A stretch of DNA of 64,000 nt, from the NCBI GenBank assembly GCA_934503275.1, contig CAKSVD010000007.1:1-64000 (forward strand), in the 5' to 3' direction. Shown one piece after another: positions 21,172 to 29,786 of the stretch (the stretch's first letter is position 1; each line of letters begins with the position of its first letter). The translations under genes were made by a program, and so were the position numbers. The DNA comes from an uncultured Faecalibacterium sp. (GTDB lineage Bacteria > Bacillota > Clostridia > Oscillospirales > Ruminococcaceae). The notes under the pieces are model-generated. The model was given only the letters and a program-made list of their open reading frames with translations. It was not told the origin of the DNA and ran no database searches.

Positions 21172-21247
21172 TGGTCGGAGTGGCGAGACTCGAACTCGCG
21201 GCCTCCTGCTCCCAAAGCAGGCGCGCTACCAACTGCGCAACACCCCG
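21172..21247 (-). tRNA. tRNA-Pro (anticodon TGG)
   Basis: On the minus strand CGGGGTG pairs with CACTCCG. The anticodon stem CCTGC/GCAGG encloses TTTGGGA with TGG at 34-36. The T loop is TTCGAGT and CCA is encoded. The 3' 45 bases are the att core shared with 13079-13123, so the gene has been rebuilt by the integrated element and remains intact. Confidence 0.93.
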
Positions 21248-21280
21248 GCATCCGGCGGTACAGTTGCACCGCCAAAATAT

Positions 21281-21309
21281 AGTATATCGTTTTTTGCGCG
21301 GTTCGTCAA
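21281..21309 (-). promoter_or_regulatory. Promoter of tRNA-Pro
   Basis: On the minus strand TTGACG (21304-21309) and TATACT (21281-21286) are spaced by 17 bases. Confidence 0.75.
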
Positions 21310-21473
21310 TACAGAATCCGCAGTTAAGGGCACCGGTGCTTTTTGAGCCAATAAAAGCAGCAGTGAGCAAGAAGGCGATGGCGGGCACTTTTTGCAAAAA
21401 AGTGTGGTTTTGGTGCAACTGCCGAAAAGCGGATACAAAAACTAGGCAGAGTGCAAAGCTTGTTGCACTATAG

Positions 21474-21502
21474 TTGCAAGCGAACCGGAAAGGTGCTATC
21501 AT
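21474..21502 (+). promoter_or_regulatory. Promoter of the HPt gene
   Basis: TTGCAA (21474-21479) and TATCAT (21497-21502) are spaced by 17 bases, about 70 bases upstream of the start codon. Confidence 0.55.
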
Positions 21503-21574
21503 AACACTATATCGCCGGGAAGTGCGGCGGTGGGTAATTAGGCGGCAGCTGAAAAGAAAGGCACGGCGTAAGCG

Positions 21575-21922
21575 ATGACGATACAGGAATGCTATGAAAA
21601 GATGGGCGCAGACTATCAGGAGGTGCTGGGGCGGCTGCACAACGAAGCCATGATCGGCAGATTCGTGCGGATGTTTTTGCAGGACGACAGTTTTCAGATC
21701 TTGGAGGAAGCGCTGCGCAGGGGAGACGTGAAGGAAGCGTTCCGTGGGGCGCATACCCTTAAGGGCGTCTGCCAGAATCTGGGCTTTTCCAATCTGTACG
21801 CGCCTGCCTATGCCCTGACCGAGACCCTGCGCGCCGGGCAGCTGGAGGGCACGCAGGAGCAGTTTGCAAGGGTGGAGGAGCAGTATCGGTGCACGATGGA
21901 CGCCATCCGCGCGCTGGACTGA
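21575..21922 (+). CDS. HPt-domain histidine phosphotransfer protein
   Basis: The 115-residue protein is a single four-helix HPt domain. The phosphorylatable His lies in GAHTLKGVCQNLGF (residues about 58-71). Such proteins pass phosphate between a hybrid histidine kinase and a response regulator. No kinase or regulator gene is next to it, so its partners are encoded elsewhere. It has its own promoter and terminator. Confidence 0.85.
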   Translation: MTIQECYEKMGADYQEVLGRLHNEAMIGRFVRMFLQDDSFQILEEALRRGDVKEAFRGAHTLKGVCQNLGFSNLYAPAYALTETLRAGQLEGTQEQFARVEEQYRCTMDAIRALD

Positions 21923-21930
21923 AAAAATAA

Positions 21931-21973
21931 TGTGATGCCGGGCGGCTTTCGGGCTGTCCGGCATTGTTCTTTT
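21931..21973 (+). terminator. Terminator after the HPt gene
   Basis: ATGCCGG and CCGGCAT with inner GGC/GCT pairs form a hairpin followed by TTGTTCTTTT. Confidence 0.65.
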
Positions 21974-22005
21974 ACGGGTGCGGTTGAAAACGGCAGAACC
22001 GCCCC

Positions 22006-22034
22006 TTGTGCCGCCGCGCAGTTTGCGGTATGAT
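22006..22034 (+). promoter_or_regulatory. Promoter of the dehydrogenase gene
   Basis: TTGTGC (22006-22011) and TATGAT (22029-22034) are spaced by 17 bases, 28 bases before the start codon. Confidence 0.55.
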
Positions 22035-22062
22035 AGACAAAAAAGGGGAAGGAGAACGCATT

Positions 22063-23055
22063 ATGTCCAAACATATCCTTGTCTGCCTGCCCATCAGTGC
22101 AGAGCAAAAGGCTCGCATCGAGGCGGTGCAGGGCTTTGCATATCGCTTTACCACCCCGGACACCGCCACGGCGGAGGATGCTCTGTGGGCCGATGCCGTG
22201 CTGGGCAATCTGCCGGTGCCGCTGATCCGGCAGAACGGTCATCTGGAGTGGTTTCAGTCCAACGCAGCGGGCCCTAATAACTATCTGGAGCCGGGGGTGC
22301 TGCCAGAGGGCTGCATCGTGACCAACGCCACCGGCGCTTACGGTCTGGCCATCAGCGAGTGTATGCTGGCAATGTGGCTCAGCCTGCTCAAGGAACTGCC
22401 CACCTACCGGGACAACCAGCGGGAGCACCGCTGGGCACCCACCGGCCACTCTGTGGGCAGCATTGCGGGCAGCCGGGTGCTGTGCGTGGGCATGGGCGAT
22501 ATCGGCTCTAACTTTGCCCGGCGGGCGTATGCGCTGGGCGCTGAGGTGGTGGGCGTGCGCCGCACCGTGCACCCGGATACCCCCTGCCCGGACTACTGCA
22601 TCCGGGTGGTGGCGCAGAGCGCACTGGACGCAGAACTGCCGCAGGCCGACCTTGTGGCGCTGAGTTTGCCCAGCACGCCGGAGACACTGCATCTGTTCGG
22701 CGCAGAGCGGCTGGCGCTCTGCAAGCCCGGTGCCATCCTGCTCAATGTGGGGCGAGGCACCGCCGTGGACGGCGAGGCGCTGGCAGCCGCTGTGCACAGC
22801 GGGCAGCTTTCCGGCGCAGGGCTGGACGTGACCGACCCCGAGCCGCTGCCGCCGGAGCATCCCCTGTGGGCAGAGCCCAACGTGATCATCACGCCCCATG
22901 TCACCGGCGGCTTCAGCCTGCCCAAGACGCTGGACAACATCGTGGATATCTTTACACACAACCTCAAGCGCTATGCCGCCGGTCAGCCGCTGGATAACCA
23001 GATGGACCGCCGCACCCAGTACGCCAGCGGCGCACGGCTGCAAAGCACACTATAA
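22063..23055 (+). CDS. D-2-hydroxyacid dehydrogenase family protein
   Basis: The 330-residue NAD-dependent dehydrogenase has a Rossmann motif (VLCVGMGDIGSNFARRAYAL, about residues 141-160). The family signature LPSTPETLHLFGAERLAL is followed by NVGRGTAVDG and the catalytic His region ITPHVTGGFSLP. The start at 22063 has GGAGAAC upstream. Family members reduce 2-oxo acids or oxidise phosphoglycerate-like substrates; the particular substrate cannot be read from the sequence. A terminator follows. Confidence 0.85.
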   Translation: MSKHILVCLPISAEQKARIEAVQGFAYRFTTPDTATAEDALWADAVLGNLPVPLIRQNGHLEWFQSNAAGPNNYLEPGVLPEGCIVTNATGAYGLAISECMLAMWLSLLKELPTYRDNQREHRWAPTGHSVGSIAGSRVLCVGMGDIGSNFARRAYALGAEVVGVRRTVHPDTPCPDYCIRVVAQSALDAELPQADLVALSLPSTPETLHLFGAERLALCKPGAILLNVGRGTAVDGEALAAAVHSGQLSGAGLDVTDPEPLPPEHPLWAEPNVIITPHVTGGFSLPKTLDNIVDIFTHNLKRYAAGQPLDNQMDRRTQYASGARLQSTL

Positions 23056-23060
23056 AACAA

Positions 23061-23100
23061 AAAAACTGCCGCACAGCTGTGCGGCAGTTTTTGTTTTTGT
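23061..23100. terminator. Bidirectional terminator between convergent genes
   Basis: AAAACTGCCGCACA-GC-TGTGCGGCAGTTTT, followed by T-rich sequence. It serves the dehydrogenase and the convergent FMN-binding gene. Confidence 0.85.
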
Positions 23101-23111
23101 AGTTTACAGCA

Positions 23112-23501
23112 TCACTGCGCCTGTGCAAGGCAGGCGTCCATGGCGGTAAAGATGGCCTCGCTGGTCAGGGTGGCACCGGTAATGGCGTCCACACCGACGG
23201 TGGAGCCGGTCTGTGTCAGCTGGGCTGCCAGTGTCTCGGCGGCCTCGCCGCCCAGACTCGGGGTCTCGGCAGAGGCGTCCACCTGTACGGCGGTCACCTT
23301 ACCGCCGGTCACGGTGACTGTGACGCTCACCTCGCCTACGCAGCCCTGTGCAGAGGAGGTGTAGCTGCCATCGGTCAGGGGGGCGGCGTTGTCGGCGGCG
23401 GGTACGGTGCCGGTGTTGTGGATATACAGGTTCAGCACAATGCCCATCAGCACGGTGGCTGCCAGCATGAGCAAGATATTACGGGTCATTTTTGCGGTCA
23501 T
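23112..23501 (-). CDS. Membrane-anchored FMN-binding domain protein
   Basis: The 129-residue protein has an N-terminal membrane anchor (ILLMLAATVLMGIVLNLYI) and an extracytoplasmic FMN_bind domain. The motif DAITGATLTS near residues 104-113 matches the S/T-GAT flavinylation site, where FMN is joined through phosphoester to Thr by ApbE-type enzymes. It is 27 bases downstream of glnS on the same strand and may share its transcript, although it has its own AAGGAGA site. A role in extracellular electron transfer is inferred. Confidence 0.8.
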   Translation of the reverse strand: MTAKMTRNILLMLAATVLMGIVLNLYIHNTGTVPAADNAAPLTDGSYTSSAQGCVGEVSVTVTVTGGKVTAVQVDASAETPSLGGEAAETLAAQLTQTGSTVGVDAITGATLTSEAIFTAMDACLAQAQ

Positions 23502-23528
23502 GGTATGGTATCTTCTCCTTGGGGGTGA

Positions 23529-25187
23529 TTATTTTGCGGGCTTGAAGCTGTCGCGCAGGGTGACCACCCGGTTGTACACGCCGGGGTTCTTGCTGTCCGG
23601 GGTAAAGAAGCCGGTGCGCACGAACTGGAACTTTTCGCCGGGCTTTGCGTCCTTCAGGCTCTCCTCCAGCTTGCAACCGGTGCGCACGGTGACGCTTTCC
23701 GGGTTCAGGTAGTCCTTGTAGTCGCTGCCCTCGGGGATGCCGTTCATGTTGGCTTCGGTGAACAGCTTGTCGTACAGGCGCACCTCAGCGTCCACGCAGT
23801 GTGCGGCGCTTACCCAGTGGATGGTGCCCTTGACCTTGCGGCCGTCGGCGGGGTTACCATTGCCGGTCTCGAGGTCGGCAGTGCAGTGGATGGCAGCAAT
23901 GCTGCCGTCGGCGTTTTTGTCCACGCCGGTGCACTTTACGATATAGGCACCCATCAGACGCACCTCGCCGTCCACGGTCAGGCGCTTGAACTTGGGAGGC
24001 GGCACCTCGGCAAAGTCCTCGGCATCGATCCACAACTCGCGGGTAAAGGCCACCTTGCGGGTGGTGGTATCGTTGGCTTCGCGGTTGGGGTTGTTGGCCA
24101 CATCAAAGTACTCGGTCTTGTCGGCGGGGTAGTTGTCCACCACCAGCTTGACCGGCTCCAGCACGGCAATGCGGCGCTGTGCGGTCAGGTCCAGCTCGCT
24201 GCGGATGCAGGCCTCCAGCTGACGCATATCGATCAGGTTGTCAGACTTGGAGATGCCGGCCTCCCGCACGAAGGTGAAGATGGAGGTGGGGGTGTAGCCG
24301 CGGCGGCGCAGACCGCACAGGGTGGGCATACGGGGATCGTCCCAGCCGTCCACGATGCCCATCTCTACCAGTTCGCGCAGGTAGCGCTTGCTCATGACCG
24401 TGTTGGTCATGTTCAGGCGGGCAAACTCGCGCTGCTTGGGGAACTCGGCACCAAAAATGTTTTCGATGACCCAGTTGTACAGCGGGCGATGGTTCTCGAA
24501 CTCCAGACTGCACATACTGTGGGTGATACCCTCGATGGCGTCCTGAATGGGGTGGGCGAAGTCGTACATGGGGTAGATGCACCACTTGTTGCCCTGACGG
24601 TGATGCTCGGCGTACTTGATGCGGTAGATGGCCGGGTCACGCATATTCATGTTGGGGCTTGCCAGATCGATCTTGGCACGCAGGGTCTTTTCGCCCTCCT
24701 TGAACTCACCGGCACGCATCCGGCGGAACAGGTCAAGGTTCTCTTCCGGGCTGCGGTCGCGCCACGGAGAGGGGCGGGAGGGCTTGCCGGCATCGGAGCC
24801 GCGGTACTCGCGCATCTCCTCGCGGGTCAGGTCATCCACATAAGCCTTGCCCTCGGTGATCAGCTTCTCGGCGTACTCGTAGCACTTATCAAAGTAATCG
24901 CTGCCGTAGAAGATGCCGCCGTTGGGGTCGGCACCCAGCCAGTGCAGGTCCTCGATGATGCTGTTGACATACTCCTCGCCTTCGCGGGCGGGGTTGGTGT
25001 CGTCCAGACGCAGGTTGAATTTGCCGCCGTACTGGTTGGCAATGGACCAGTTGATATAAATGGCCTTGGCGCTGCCGATGTGCAGATAGCCGTTGGGCTC
25101 CGGCGGGAAACGGGTGTGGATCTGCTGCACCTTGCCCTCGGCAAGGTCGGCATCGATGATATCCGTCAGAAAGTTTTTATCAGCCAT
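23529..25187 (-). CDS. glnS: Glutaminyl-tRNA synthetase
   Basis: The 552-residue class I synthetase has the HIGH-type motif HIGS (residues 36-39) after RFPPEPNGYL and the KMSKS-type motif VMSKR near residue 268. The catalytic core and C-terminal anticodon-binding beta barrels give the usual GlnRS length. It charges tRNA-Gln directly. The start follows GGGGGAACC. A promoter with 17-base spacing lies upstream, and the leader includes a short GGGCA/TGCCC hairpin. Confidence 0.95.
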   Translation of the reverse strand: MADKNFLTDIIDADLAEGKVQQIHTRFPPEPNGYLHIGSAKAIYINWSIANQYGGKFNLRLDDTNPAREGEEYVNSIIEDLHWLGADPNGGIFYGSDYFDKCYEYAEKLITEGKAYVDDLTREEMREYRGSDAGKPSRPSPWRDRSPEENLDLFRRMRAGEFKEGEKTLRAKIDLASPNMNMRDPAIYRIKYAEHHRQGNKWCIYPMYDFAHPIQDAIEGITHSMCSLEFENHRPLYNWVIENIFGAEFPKQREFARLNMTNTVMSKRYLRELVEMGIVDGWDDPRMPTLCGLRRRGYTPTSIFTFVREAGISKSDNLIDMRQLEACIRSELDLTAQRRIAVLEPVKLVVDNYPADKTEYFDVANNPNREANDTTTRKVAFTRELWIDAEDFAEVPPPKFKRLTVDGEVRLMGAYIVKCTGVDKNADGSIAAIHCTADLETGNGNPADGRKVKGTIHWVSAAHCVDAEVRLYDKLFTEANMNGIPEGSDYKDYLNPESVTVRTGCKLEESLKDAKPGEKFQFVRTGFFTPDSKNPGVYNRVVTLRDSFKPAK

Positions 25188-25239
25188 ATAGGTTCCCCCT
25201 GTCAGGGCACAGTGTGCCCTCTTATACTCATAATACTAT

Positions 25240-25268
25240 ATAATACACTATTTTGCGTTTTTCTTCAA
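25240..25268 (-). promoter_or_regulatory. Promoter of glnS
   Basis: On the minus strand TTGAAG (25263-25268) and TATTAT (25240-25245) are spaced by 17 bases. Confidence 0.6.
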
Positions 25269-25299
25269 GTACGGACTTGCGCGGCAGGGGGCGGTAGCC

Positions 25300-26184
25300 T
25301 TAGTTAAAGGAGCGGAACCCCTTGCCGATGATCTCGCTGGAGTTGACGATGGTGATAAAGCTGTGGGGGTCGTTTTCCCGCAGGAAGTTGCGCAGCTGCA
25401 AAGCCTGACGGCGGGTCAGCACGGTCACCAGCACGCTGAGCTCGTGGTGGGTGTAGGCACCGTAGGCCTTTTCCACCGTGGCGGAGCGATTCATGTTGTG
25501 GATGATGAAGTCCAGAATGGGCTGCGGGTTCGCGGTCATAATGGTGCACACCTTGCGCAGGCGGATGTTTTCAATGGCACCGTCCACCACAAAGGATTTG
25601 CCGATGAGGCCAAGGATACAGTACAGGCCGGTGCCCATGCCGAACCGCACGGCGGCAGCCAGCACGATGAGGATATCGCTGACCATCAGCGCCTTGCCGA
25701 TCTCCATAGAGGTGTACTTGGCAAGGATCAGCGCCACGATGTCGGTGCCGCCGGTGGAGGCGCCGATGTCAAACACGATGGCAGCGCCCAGCGCGGGCAG
25801 GAACACTGCAAACACCAGATCCAGCATGGCATCGCCGCTCAGGGACACGCCGGAGGGGTACAGCCACTCGCAGCAGGACACGAAAAAGGAGAGTGCAAAG
25901 GAGGAGTAGATCGTCCAGCCCATGCACTTGATGCCCAAAAAGATAAAGCCCAGCACCACCAGCACCACGTTGATGATCCACATAAAGCCGCCCACATTGA
26001 TGTGGGGGAACAGGTCTGCCAGCAGGATGGACAGGCCGGAGGTGCCGCCAAAGGCGAAGTGGTTGGGATTTTTAAAATATACGATGCCAACTGCCGTGAG
26101 TACAAGACCAAGATTCAGCAGGGCAAAGAAATTTAGATTCTTCAGCAGATTTTCGCGGCTGAAGGCTTCTTTTAAACCGTTCAT
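25300..26184 (-). CDS. YitT-family membrane protein (DUF161 plus DUF2179)
   Basis: The 294-residue protein has five or six membrane segments. An early FGGTSGLSILLADLF and a middle FDIGASTGGTDIVALILAKY are the two repeated YitT signatures. The cytoplasmic C-terminal domain (about 205-290, GAYTHHELSVLVTVLTRRQA) corresponds to DUF2179. Length is standard for the family. Function is poorly known; transport is suspected. It starts after GGAGGAAACCC with its own promoter. Confidence 0.85.
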   Translation of the reverse strand: MNGLKEAFSRENLLKNLNFFALLNLGLVLTAVGIVYFKNPNHFAFGGTSGLSILLADLFPHINVGGFMWIINVVLVVLGFIFLGIKCMGWTIYSSFALSFFVSCCEWLYPSGVSLSGDAMLDLVFAVFLPALGAAIVFDIGASTGGTDIVALILAKYTSMEIGKALMVSDILIVLAAAVRFGMGTGLYCILGLIGKSFVVDGAIENIRLRKVCTIMTANPQPILDFIIHNMNRSATVEKAYGAYTHHELSVLVTVLTRRQALQLRNFLRENDPHSFITIVNSSEIIGKGFRSFN

Positions 26185-26234
26185 GGGTTTCCTCCATCAA
26201 AAAATACAGTGAGTTGGCCTGAATGCCATGCAAA

Positions 26235-26263
26235 AATATACTCCCCTTGTACAAGGAAGTCAA
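26235..26263 (-). promoter_or_regulatory. Promoter of the YitT-family gene
   Basis: On the minus strand TTGACT (26258-26263) and TATATT (26235-26240) are spaced by 17 bases. Confidence 0.65.
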
Positions 26264-26360
26264 GGGATAAAGGAGAAGTTGTAGAAAAAGACGGAAAACA
26301 GCCGATAAAAGGTGAAAAAACCGACACCCTCAGTGCATTTTGGACGTAAAAGGGCAAAAC

Positions 26361-26400
26361 AAAGCGCCGCCCGCAGACGGTTTTGTCTGCGGGCGGCGCT
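26361..26400 (-). terminator. Terminator of uxaC
   Basis: AGCGCCGCCCGCAGAC and GTCTGCGGGCGGCGCT form a perfect 16-bp stem with a short loop, T-rich on the minus strand. Confidence 0.85.
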
Positions 26401-26431
26401 GGGGATTCAGTTCAGGAAAAGGGGAAAGCGC

Positions 26432-27865
26432 TTACAGGTTGAAGTAACGCTTTGCGTTGTCGAAGCAGATGCCCTTGACGATCTTCTCCAGAGCCTTCTC
26501 GTCGTTGGGATACTCGCCATCCTCGACCCACTGGCCGATGATGTTGCACAGGATGCGGCGGAAGTAGTCGTGACGGGTGTAGCTCAGGAAGCTGCGGCTG
26601 TCGGTCAGCATGCCAACGAAGTTGCCCAGCAGACCCAGACTTGCCAGACGGATCATCTGCTCTTCCATGCCGATCTTGTGGTCGTTGAACCACCATGCGG
26701 AGCCGTGCTGGATCTTGCCCGGCACCTCGCTGTTCTGGAAGCAGCCCAGAATGGTGCCGATCTGTGCATCGTCGGCGGGGTTCAGGCTGTAGATGATGGT
26801 CTTGGGGCACTCGTCGGTGTCGTTCAGGGCGCTGAGCAGCTGTGCGATCTGGCCGCCGCAGGTGGCGGTGTTGATCATGTCAAAGCCGGTGTCGGGGCCC
26901 AGCAGGCTGTTCATCTTGCGGTTCACGCCGCGCAGGCAGTTGTAGTGGAACTGCATGACAATGCCCAGACGATGGTACTGCTTGCCCAGATGGATCAGGA
27001 TGTAGGTCTGGTACTTCTCAGCCTCTTCCGCAGTGCAGCTCTCGCCCTTCATCACCTTCTGGTAGATGGCGTTCACCTCGTCCTTGGTGGCCTCACGGTA
27101 GGGAACGTAGTCCAGACCGTGGTCGGAAGCGCGGCAGCCCATCTCGGCAAAGAACTCGATGCGCTTGGTCAGGGCATCGGTCACGCAGTCGATGCAGGCC
27201 AGCTTTTCCTTGCCCACAACGGCAGCCAGCTTAGCCATATAATCGGCAAAGCCGGGCTTGTTGATGTTGATGGCCTTATCCGGGCGGAAGGAGGGCGCCA
27301 CAGTGAACTTGATGGTGGGATCTTCCTTGATCTTCTTGTGCCAGTACAGGTCATCGATGGGGTCATCGGTGGTGCCGATAAAGGCCACGTTGCTCTGCTC
27401 GATCAGGCCGCGGACGGTCAGCTTGGGATCGTGCTGCAGCTTGTCGTTGCACAGGTTCCACACTTCCTCAGCGGTGTCGCCGTTCAGCACGCCGTCGTAG
27501 CCAAAGAAAACGTGCAGTTCCAGATTGGTCCAGTGGTACATCGGGTTGCCGATGGCCATGGGCAGAGCCTCGGCAAACTTCTGGAAGCGCTCGCGGTCGG
27601 GCTTATCACCGGTGATGTACTCCTCGGGCACGCCGTTGGAACGCATCACGCGCCACTTATAGTGATCGCCGAAGTAGCTGCCGTCCGGGTTGCGGCCGCC
27701 CAGCCACACCTGAGTGATGTTCTCGAAGCGGCGATTCTCGTAGATCTCGCGGGGAGGGATGTGGCAGTGATAGTCGCAGATGGGCATAGCAGCTGCATAG
27801 TCGTGATACAGATGCTGTGCGGTAGCGGACTGGAGCATGAAGTCCTTATCCATAAATGCTTTCAT
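26432..27865 (-). CDS. uxaC: Glucuronate (uronate) isomerase
   Basis: The 477-residue protein is a standard UxaC of the amidohydrolase-like fold, with metal-binding DYHCH at residues 31-35 and typical ITQVWLGGRNPDGSYFGDHY and DHKIGMEEQMIRL regions. It converts D-glucuronate to D-fructuronate and D-galacturonate to D-tagaturonate in pectin and glucuronide catabolism. It is divergent from uxaB across a shared regulatory region. The uxaA gene follows uxaB, so the galacturonate branch to 2-keto-3-deoxygluconate is clustered here; the KDG kinase and aldolase are not. Confidence 0.95.
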   Translation of the reverse strand: MKAFMDKDFMLQSATAQHLYHDYAAAMPICDYHCHIPPREIYENRRFENITQVWLGGRNPDGSYFGDHYKWRVMRSNGVPEEYITGDKPDRERFQKFAEALPMAIGNPMYHWTNLELHVFFGYDGVLNGDTAEEVWNLCNDKLQHDPKLTVRGLIEQSNVAFIGTTDDPIDDLYWHKKIKEDPTIKFTVAPSFRPDKAININKPGFADYMAKLAAVVGKEKLACIDCVTDALTKRIEFFAEMGCRASDHGLDYVPYREATKDEVNAIYQKVMKGESCTAEEAEKYQTYILIHLGKQYHRLGIVMQFHYNCLRGVNRKMNSLLGPDTGFDMINTATCGGQIAQLLSALNDTDECPKTIIYSLNPADDAQIGTILGCFQNSEVPGKIQHGSAWWFNDHKIGMEEQMIRLASLGLLGNFVGMLTDSRSFLSYTRHDYFRRILCNIIGQWVEDGEYPNDEKALEKIVKGICFDNAKRYFNL

Positions 27866-27963
27866 GGGATTTTAACTCCTTTTCTCTGATGAGTTTGTTA
27901 AAATTTAGACAAAAACGGGCATGAAATTGCACCTGCTTTAAACAGGCAGGCTGCCTTATCCTT

Positions 27964-27992
27964 AGTATAGCGGAAAATGCCGATGTATACAA
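27964..27992 (-). promoter_or_regulatory. uxaC promoter with TGTATACA operator
   Basis: On the minus strand TTGTAT (27987-27992) and TATACT (27964-27969) are spaced by 17 bases. The palindrome TGTATACA (27984-27991) covers the -35 box. The same palindrome occurs in the uxaB promoter. Confidence 0.7.
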
Positions 27993-28087
27993 CTGAAAAA
28001 CTGCCAAAATTTCACCCTCGGAATTGTACAAACCGCTGGAAATGCGCTAAATAGCCATTTTTGGACTAAAAACATTGCACAAAACAC

Positions 28088-28117
28088 TTGACTTCTTTGT
28101 ATACAACAGCATAAAAT
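28088..28117 (+). promoter_or_regulatory. uxaB promoter with TGTATACA operator
   Basis: TTGACT (28088-28093) and TAAAAT (28112-28117) flank an 18-base spacer that contains TTGTATACAA (28097-28106). The site is placed for repression by a GntR- or LacI-type hexuronate regulator. No regulator gene is adjacent. Confidence 0.75.
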
Positions 28118-28181
28118 AGGAGCAGAAGATGGCAGGGAAAACGAGAGCCTGCCATGCAAAGCAAGTTTATAAAGGAGATCA

Positions 28182-29702
28182 ATGAAGATGGAAACTTTGA
28201 ACTACAAGGTTCTGGAAGGCACTGGCTACAACGGCTACATCCTGAAGGATGCTCCCGTTAAGGTGATGCAGTTCGGCGAGGGCAACTTCCTGCGTGCTTT
28301 CGTGGACTATTTCTATGATATCGCAAACGAGAAGGCCGGCTACAACGGCAAGGTCAAGCTGGTGCAGCCCATCGGCAACTTCCCCCAGATGGCAGACTGG
28401 ATCAACGAGCAGGAGGGCCTGTACACCCTGTACCTGCGCGGCAGCGAGAAGGGCCAGAAGGTGGACGCAAAGCGGGTGATCTCCTGCGTGTCCGACTGCG
28501 TGTGCCCCTACATCGACGGCAAGTGGGATGAGGTTCTGGCTCTGGCTCGCTCTGAGAATCTGGAAACTGTTGTATCCAACACCACCGAGGCCGGCATTGC
28601 CTACACCAAGGGCGACAGCCAGTTCGATCAGGTTCCTCCCAACAGCTTCCCCGCAAAGCTGACTCGCGTGCTGTTCGAGCGCTACAAGGCCTTCAACGGC
28701 GCTGCCGATAAGGGTCTGGTCATCCTGAGCTGCGAACTGATCGACAACAACGGCAAGGAACTGCAGAAGTGCTGCAACAACTATGCTAAGGATTGGGATC
28801 TGGAGCCCGCTTTCATCGACTGGATGAACACTGCCAACACCTTCTGCTCCACTCTGGTGGACCGCATCGTTCCGGGTCGCATCCGTGACCCGCAGGAACT
28901 GGCTGCTTTGGAAGAGGCCAACGGCTACCACGATACCGCTCTGGACGTGGGCGAAGTGTTCGGCGTCTGGGTCATCGAGGGCCCTGCAGGTCTGGAGGAC
29001 AAGCTGCCGTTCAAGAAGGCCGGTGTCAACGTCATGGTCGTGCCCGACGTTACCCCCTACAAGAAGCGCAAGGTCCGCATCCTGAACGGCGCACACACCG
29101 GCTTTGTGCTGGGCGCTTATCTGGCAGGCTTTGATATCGTCCGCGACTGTATGCACAACGATACCGTGCGCGGCTTTATGAACAAGATGCTGCACGAGGA
29201 GATCATCCCCACCCTGCCGCTGGACAAGAAGGATCTGGAGGACTTTGCCTCTGCTGTTGAGGACCGCTTCAACAACCCCTTCGTCAACCACGAGCTGATG
29301 AGCATCTCCCTGAACTCCACCTCCAAGTGGAAGGCCCGCAATATGCCCTCCTTCCTCGCTTACATCGAGGAGCAGAAGCAGCTGCCCAAGTGCCTGACCA
29401 TGTCTCTGGCAGCTTACATCGCCTTCTACTCCAACGACATTCAGGAGCGCACCGCTGACGGCCTGATCTGCAAGCGCCCCGCAGGCAATACCTACAAGAT
29501 CCAGGATGACGCATGGGCTTTGGACTTCTACTACGCACACAAGGATGACACCGCTGCTCAGCTGGTGCACGCTGTGCTGACCAATACCCAGATGTGGGAT
29601 CAGGATCTGACGCAGATCTCCGGTCTGGAGGCCGCTGTGCTGGCAGATCTGGAAATGATCCGCACCCAGGGTGCCGAGGCTGCTTACAAGAGCTGCCTGT
29701 AA
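28182..29702 (+). CDS. uxaB: Tagaturonate reductase (altronate oxidoreductase)
   Basis: The 506-residue protein belongs to the mannitol dehydrogenase-like family: MQFGEGNFLRAFVDYF near residues 29-44, RILNGAHTGFVLGAYLAG, and a helical C-terminal domain ending before EAAYKSCL. UxaB reduces D-tagaturonate to D-altronate with NADH. ATG at 28182 has AAGGAG four bases upstream; the ATG two codons later is the alternative start. It is followed by a terminator and then uxaA. Confidence 0.93.
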   Translation: MKMETLNYKVLEGTGYNGYILKDAPVKVMQFGEGNFLRAFVDYFYDIANEKAGYNGKVKLVQPIGNFPQMADWINEQEGLYTLYLRGSEKGQKVDAKRVISCVSDCVCPYIDGKWDEVLALARSENLETVVSNTTEAGIAYTKGDSQFDQVPPNSFPAKLTRVLFERYKAFNGAADKGLVILSCELIDNNGKELQKCCNNYAKDWDLEPAFIDWMNTANTFCSTLVDRIVPGRIRDPQELAALEEANGYHDTALDVGEVFGVWVIEGPAGLEDKLPFKKAGVNVMVVPDVTPYKKRKVRILNGAHTGFVLGAYLAGFDIVRDCMHNDTVRGFMNKMLHEEIIPTLPLDKKDLEDFASAVEDRFNNPFVNHELMSISLNSTSKWKARNMPSFLAYIEEQKQLPKCLTMSLAAYIAFYSNDIQERTADGLICKRPAGNTYKIQDDAWALDFYYAHKDDTAAQLVHAVLTNTQMWDQDLTQISGLEAAVLADLEMIRTQGAEAAYKSCL

Positions 29703-29730
29703 GCTGAAAAATCAACCTACCCGCACAACA

Positions 29731-29763
29731 AAGGGCTGCTGCTTTGGGCAGCAGCCCTTTTGT
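29731..29763 (+). terminator. Terminator between uxaB and uxaA
   Basis: AAAGGGCTGCTGC and GCAGCAGCCCTTTT pair around TTTGG. It may reduce read-through to uxaA. Confidence 0.8.
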
Positions 29764-29786
29764 GCGATACGATAAGGAGAACAACT

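Larger units (their letters stand above)
13079..21216. mobile_element. 8.1 kb tRNA-Pro-integrated, capsid-encoding phage satellite-like element
   Basis: It is bounded by exact 45 bp repeats. Leftward genes: integrase and repressor. Rightward genes: XRE, excisionase-like, RepA_N, zinc-ribbon, 29-residue membrane peptide, P-loop kinase, LexA-like, 46-residue protein and protease-capsid. There is no terminase, portal, head-tail connector, tail, holin or lysin gene, and no room for one. The gene order and intact frames argue against random decay of a full prophage. It is best explained as a satellite that needs a helper phage. Confidence 0.8.

Noticed and set aside
13079..21216. Interpretation as an ordinary decayed prophage
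   Set aside because: All frames are intact, operons are compact and both att sites are exact. A decayed prophage would be expected to show broken genes or leftover tail and lysis fragments; none is visible. Kept as the main alternative to test.
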